64,000 nucleotides of DNA from Algoriphagus alkaliphilus. GTDB taxonomy: Bacteria; Bacteroidota; Bacteroidia; Cytophagales; Cyclobacteriaceae. The notes beneath the pieces were generated by a model. That model was not told where the DNA came from. It saw only the letters and a program-made list of their open reading frames with translations, and ran no database searches. Position 1 is the first letter of the stretch, and each line of letters begins with the position of its first letter. Positions 62,439-64,000 of this stretch are shown piece by piece. Location of the stretch: positions 1-64,000 of the forward strand of contig NZ_FMXE01000003.1 in NCBI RefSeq assembly GCF_900103735.1, given 5' to 3'. Both the position numbers and the translations under genes were made by a program.

Positions 62439-63863
62439 ATGAAAATCGAACAAATCTATACCGGATGTCTTGCTCAAGGAGCTTACTACATTGAATCAGA
62501 CGGTGAAGCGGCCATAATTGATCCGCTGAGAGAAGTCCAGCCCTACATTGAAAAGGCAGCCAGAAGAAATGCGAAAATCAAATATGTTTTTGAGACGCAT
62601 TTTCATGCAGACTTTGTTTCGGGACATCAAGATCTGGCAGCAAAAACCGGCGCAAAGATTGTTTTTGGCCCAACGGGCATGAAGACGGGATTTGATGCTG
62701 TAATTGCTGAAGACAATCAGGAATTCAAACTTGGAAAAGCAAAAATCCGGGTGATTCACACACCAGGTCATACGATGGAATCGTCTTGCTATTTGCTGTA
62801 CAACGAGGAAGGCAAGGCAGAGGCGATTTTCACAGGTGATACCTTATTCATAGGGGATGTAGGGCGTCCGGATTTAGCACAAAAAGTAATTGCTGAATTA
62901 ACACAGGAAAAGCTTGCGGCTCATTTATATGATTCGTTAAGAAATAAAATCATGCCTTTGGCTGACGATCTCATCGTCTATCCCGCTCACGGCGCAGGTT
63001 CTGCCTGCGGAAAAAATATGAGCAAAGAGACATCTGATACCTTGGGTAACCAAAAGAAGACGAATTATGCACTTCAGCCAATGACCAAAGAGGCTTTTAT
63101 CAAAGAAGTGTTAAGTGGTCTTACTCCGCCGCCTGCTTACTTTCCCCAAAATGTCTTGATGAATATCCAAGGATATGACAGCATTGACGAGGTGTTGGAA
63201 AGAGGGATACATCCTTTGACACCCGAAGAATTTGAGGTAGCAGCAAACGAGACCGGAGCAATGATTCTGGATACCCGTGATCCTCAAACTTTCGCCAAGG
63301 GGTTTATTCCAAACTCCATCAATATCGGTATCGATGGAAGTTTTGCAGTGTGGGTAGGAGCGATGATCCCGGATTTGAAGCAGGAAATCCTGGTAGTGGC
63401 AGAAGAAGGTCGGGAGGAAGAAGTTGTTACCAGGCTTGCAAGAGTAGGCTATGATTATTGCCTGGGATATTTGAAAGGCGGTTTTGCATCTTGGAAAAAT
63501 TCTCCGATGCATGAAGTGGATTCCATTACATCCATTACAGTGGATGAATTGGATAAAATCAAAAAAGGTGATCCTGAGATCCATATTCTTGATGTTAGAA
63601 AGAATTCTGAGTTTTTGTCAGAGCATGTCTTGGACGCTGAAAACGCACCCTTGGACTATATCAATGACAGCATGCTGAAAGTGGACAAAAATAAAACCTA
63701 CCACGTGCATTGTGCGGGAGGATACCGATCCATGATTTTCAATTCTGCTTTGAGAGCCAGAGGATATGACAATCTTATAGACGTAGCCGGAGGATTTCAG
63801 GCGATTAAAGAATCAGGGAAATTTCAGGTGTCGGACTACGTCTGTCCAACTACCCTACTTTAA
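62439..63863 (+). CDS. ETHE1-like persulfide dioxygenase fused to two rhodanese domains
   Basis: This 474-aa protein has an N-terminal metallo-beta-lactamase fold with THFHADFVSGH (iron ligands), HTPGHTMES, TGDTLFIGDVGRPDLA and VYPAHGAGSACG, all typical of ETHE1-type glutathione-persulfide dioxygenases. From residue ~260 there are two rhodanese domains. The first (MILDTRDPQTFAKGFIPNSINI) lacks the catalytic Cys. The second (ILDVRKNSEFLSEHVLDAENAP) has it in VHCAGGYRS. It should oxidise persulfide sulfur to sulfite and pass sulfur on. It is preceded by a Crp/Fnr-like site and followed by a terminator. Confidence 0.93.
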   Translation: MKIEQIYTGCLAQGAYYIESDGEAAIIDPLREVQPYIEKAARRNAKIKYVFETHFHADFVSGHQDLAAKTGAKIVFGPTGMKTGFDAVIAEDNQEFKLGKAKIRVIHTPGHTMESSCYLLYNEEGKAEAIFTGDTLFIGDVGRPDLAQKVIAELTQEKLAAHLYDSLRNKIMPLADDLIVYPAHGAGSACGKNMSKETSDTLGNQKKTNYALQPMTKEAFIKEVLSGLTPPPAYFPQNVLMNIQGYDSIDEVLERGIHPLTPEEFEVAANETGAMILDTRDPQTFAKGFIPNSINIGIDGSFAVWVGAMIPDLKQEILVVAEEGREEEVVTRLARVGYDYCLGYLKGGFASWKNSPMHEVDSITSITVDELDKIKKGDPEIHILDVRKNSEFLSEHVLDAENAPLDYINDSMLKVDKNKTYHVHCAGGYRSMIFNSALRARGYDNLIDVAGGFQAIKESGKFQVSDYVCPTTLL

Positions 63864-63891
63864 GCTTTAGCAATACATATAAATTATTTTG

Positions 63892-63917
63892 AATGGCAGG
63901 CCTCCGGGCTTGCCATT
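63892..63917 (+). terminator. Rho-independent terminator
   Basis: The stem AATGGCA(GGC) / (GCT)TGCCATT ends in a T-run, 29 bp after the persulfide dioxygenase stop. Confidence 0.8.
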
Positions 63918-63937
63918 TTTAATTTAAAACTATCCGA

Positions 63938-63953
63938 TGTGATCAAAGTCACA
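63938..63953 (+). promoter_or_regulatory. Perfect Crp/Fnr-type palindrome
   Basis: TGTGA-TCAAAG-TCACA matches the classic consensus at all ten half-site positions. It lies after the terminator and so belongs to a gene beyond the window's right edge. Confidence 0.65.
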
Positions 63954-64000
63954 CGAATTAGTACCCAAACATGGAGAGATTTGCACTTGCTTTGAAGGGG

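Overview
The window looks like a chromosomal segment of a Bacteroidota bacterium, most likely of the order Cytophagales (Cyclobacteriaceae, Algoriphagus-like). This is inferred from gene families: gliding lipoprotein GldH next to a PSP1/RicT protein, a GWxTD-domain protein, a DUF2723 membrane glycosyltransferase, a 'GMN' CorA, and secreted GH2, GH26 and GH32 enzymes. The flanks are ordinary housekeeping DNA. The middle (about 29.0-43.1 kb) is a more AT-rich accessory region.

Layout. 0-3.8 kb: the 3' end of an IS4-type transposase, a beta-galactosidase C-terminal-domain remnant, a GH2 hydrolase and a CAP-domain protein. 4.0-8.8 kb: a graveyard holding a PAS histidine kinase, an RND efflux pump and a TetR regulator, all broken, beside the first copy of a 150-bp MITE. 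8.9-13.2 kb: a three-gene overlapping operon (TPR/beta-barrel protein, BcsA-like GT2 synthase, GH26-like hydrolase) that looks like a synthase-dependent exopolysaccharide system. 13.4-28.8 kb: an NSS sodium symporter with a 34-aa MetS-like small subunit, a GH32 fructanase, rfbA, a receiver protein, the second MITE copy, corA, a thioesterase, pcm, ribE, a formylglycine-generating enzyme (FGE) with both catalytic cysteines, and regulators. 29.4-35.6 kb: an array of short exported proteins of unknown function, in at least two paralogous families, two members being interrupted by single in-frame stops.

35.8-43.0 kb is the centrepiece: a diversity-generating retroelement (DGR). It has five secreted FGE-fold (C-type-lectin-like) proteins, a HRDC-domain accessory gene, a DGR-type reverse transcriptase (IGNLTSQ and YMDD motifs) and a 129-bp adenine-rich template repeat (TR). 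The first part of the TR is also the last 21 codons of the reverse transcriptase. Two variable repeats (VR1, VR2) differ from the TR almost only at TR adenines (about 17 and 18 adenine changes against 1 and 3 others, counted by hand). A third target gene carries only the identical 24-bp 3' end plus the same 88-bp downstream module. Two further paralogues have older, diverged repeats. The 88-bp module contains a long stem-loop, follows all three eligible VRs and is absent after the TR. It is a good candidate for the signal that makes information flow from TR to VR.

43.1-64 kb: an FCP1-like phosphatase, a PAS/LuxR regulator, tRNA-Ser(GCU), a PAS protein with an H-box but no ATPase domain, gldH, ricT, purD, recQ, an arabinose-5-phosphate isomerase, mannose-1-phosphate guanylyltransferase, rlmB, a GWxTD protein, a methyltransferase, the DUF2723 protein, thioredoxin and a persulfide dioxygenase/rhodanese fusion. 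Two Crp/Fnr-like palindromes and one weaker match surround the last two genes.
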